Part shown: positions 62,901 through 64,000 of the stretch, in pieces
How the letters are laid out: each line of letters opens with the position of its first letter
Position numbering within the stretch: the stretch's first letter is position 1
NCBI RefSeq assembly: GCF_015832195.1
Contig: NC_052027.1
Coordinates: 20,372,688-20,436,687 of the forward strand
Length of the DNA stretch: 64,000 nucleotides
Reading direction: 5' to 3'
Origin: Motacilla alba alba
Taxonomy: Eukaryota; Chordata; Aves; Passeriformes; Motacillidae
The notes under the pieces: generated by a model
The model's input: only the letters and a program-made list of their open reading frames with translations
The model's database searches: none
What the model was told of the DNA's origin: nothing
Made by a program: the position numbers and the translations under genes

Positions 62901-64000
62901 CCTCAGTGCTCTGTTAGTGGAAACACAACAGGACTGCAAGAAAAAATGTCAGCACCTGGCAGCAAGACATTCAAAAAATTGACTTCCATTTTTTTTCCTG
63001 AAATCATCTGATTTTATTAACCCTGATGATTTCCAGTGTGTGAGGCCTTTCAGGTTAGAGAGCCTGTTAAGCATTATCATTCTGATCACCCAATAGCTCT
63101 CATAAATTTATAATTTTGATTCAATTTATGCAGCACTTGCTGTTATTACCAAGTCTAAAGGTATGAGAGCTCCTCCTCATACAGTTTTTCTGAGATGTGC
63201 AGTTCCCAAAATCAGGAAGGCTGTCACTCAGAACAGGAGGGCAGGGGAGCTGAGTGTTGCTTTGGCAATCTTTGATCAGTGCTCATTTCAGCCTGCCTTT
63301 GATGCTGTCAGTGTTTGCATGGAATATCTTCAGCCATCCGTGTCAGGAACACACATGGGTTTCTGGGGAAAAGTCAGCCCATGGTTGTGTTTTGTCTTGG
63401 TAGAAATCCTCCGTGCTCTAGAAATCCTCAACACTGTAATAATCCTCCAAGCTGTGTGTTCCTTCAGGGATGTTTCTTCAGAGCTGTGTGTTTCTTCAGA
63501 GCTGCAAGAAGACCGAAGCATTTGGATTTTGCCCCCTGCAATGGGACCTTTTGCTGACATGCAGCTGACACGGATCCTCCTGAGCACATTTCACATCACC
63601 CACCTCCCCTCCCAGCCCCACTCTGTGCTGGCAGAAGGGTCCATGGCAGTGGCTGCCCAGGGGTCTCAGCAATGCCCTGCTCTCATTTATTCAATTATCA
63701 TCGGAACTCAACAGCCCCAAGAACAGAGAAGTGCAAGTGATTCTTGGCTCTCAAGCAATATTTTGGCAGAGCAGGATCATTGCCCCTGTGTTTGATGCTG
63801 AGGAACAGCTTTGCAGACTCGCTGTATTTCTGACAGCTCAGGGAATTTCTAAGTTGAAACCTATTAATGTTTCTTGATGACTTATTCCATTTCCTTCTTC
63901 AGTAAAGAACATCTCTTTCAGTGGTTTAAAAATAAGGGTTAAGGCTCAAGTTCAGTCATTCATAGTGTTGAAACAATATATAAGAATCTTTCTAAAGTGC
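59931..64000. other. No gene recognised
   Basis: Unique intergenic DNA with the 16-bp tandem repeat at 60.5 kb. The open frame at 63163-63795 (210 aa) contains imperfect internal repeats near 63400-63510 and no known domain. Confidence 0.5.
60532..60595 (+). repeat. 16-bp tandem repeat, 4 copies
   Basis: AGATTTGGAAATGAGG-like units start at 60532, 60548, 60564 and 60580 with a few substitutions each. Confidence 0.9.

Noticed and set aside
63163..63795. 210-codon plus-strand open frame
   Set aside because: Contains imperfect repeats of CTTCAGAGCTGTG type and no recognisable protein family; no other exons nearby.

Overview
The window is vertebrate nuclear DNA, almost certainly from a bird and probably a songbird-like (passerine) species. 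The evidence is dispersed CR1 LINE 3' ends in both orientations with the avian 'ATTCTGTGATTCTGTG' type terminus, no mammalian SINEs, and one compact spliced homeobox gene. The species and chromosome cannot be fixed from the sequence alone.

Only one protein-coding gene can be fully supported: BARX1, a Bar-class homeodomain transcription factor, on the + strand. It has four coding exons (21590-21794, 23801-24086, 24216-24300, 24719-24883), all with GT/AG introns and intact phase. They encode a 246-residue protein with an N-terminal eh1-like motif, a complete homeodomain with the Bar-type W-Y-Q-N-R-R recognition helix, and a basic C-terminal tail. A TATA-like box, a 15-codon upstream ORF, and a canonical AATAAA signal frame the gene. 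It sits in a cluster of CpG-rich segments from about 17 to 27.7 kb.

Left of BARX1 (1-21 kb) there is unassigned sequence, four CR1 fragments, and a CpG island at 4.7-5.0 kb. This island has an NRF1-type palindrome and a strong minus-strand splice donor. It may be the first exon of a divergent neighbour; PTPDC1 would be expected from mammalian gene order, but no coding exon of it is visible. Two GC-rich minisatellites lie here: about 29 copies of a ~20-bp unit (4.12-4.71 kb) and 27 near-identical copies of a 41-bp unit (12.74-13.85 kb) with a degenerate tail to about 14.8 kb. Both create very long but spurious open frames.

Right of BARX1 (25-64 kb) is a gene desert. It contains a ~200-bp AAAAG pentamer array, more CpG-rich DNA, a G-rich degenerate repeat, CR1 fragments, a few hairpins and short tandem duplications, and several unique AT-rich stretches dense in ATTA/TTTATG/GATTA-type motifs. 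These look like conserved non-coding enhancers of a developmental gene. I found no tRNA, rRNA, CRISPR array, DNA transposon, or recognisable second protein gene, and no evidence for a novel multi-gene system. The most interesting items are the putative regulatory landscape of BARX1, the two minisatellites, and the possible bidirectional promoter.
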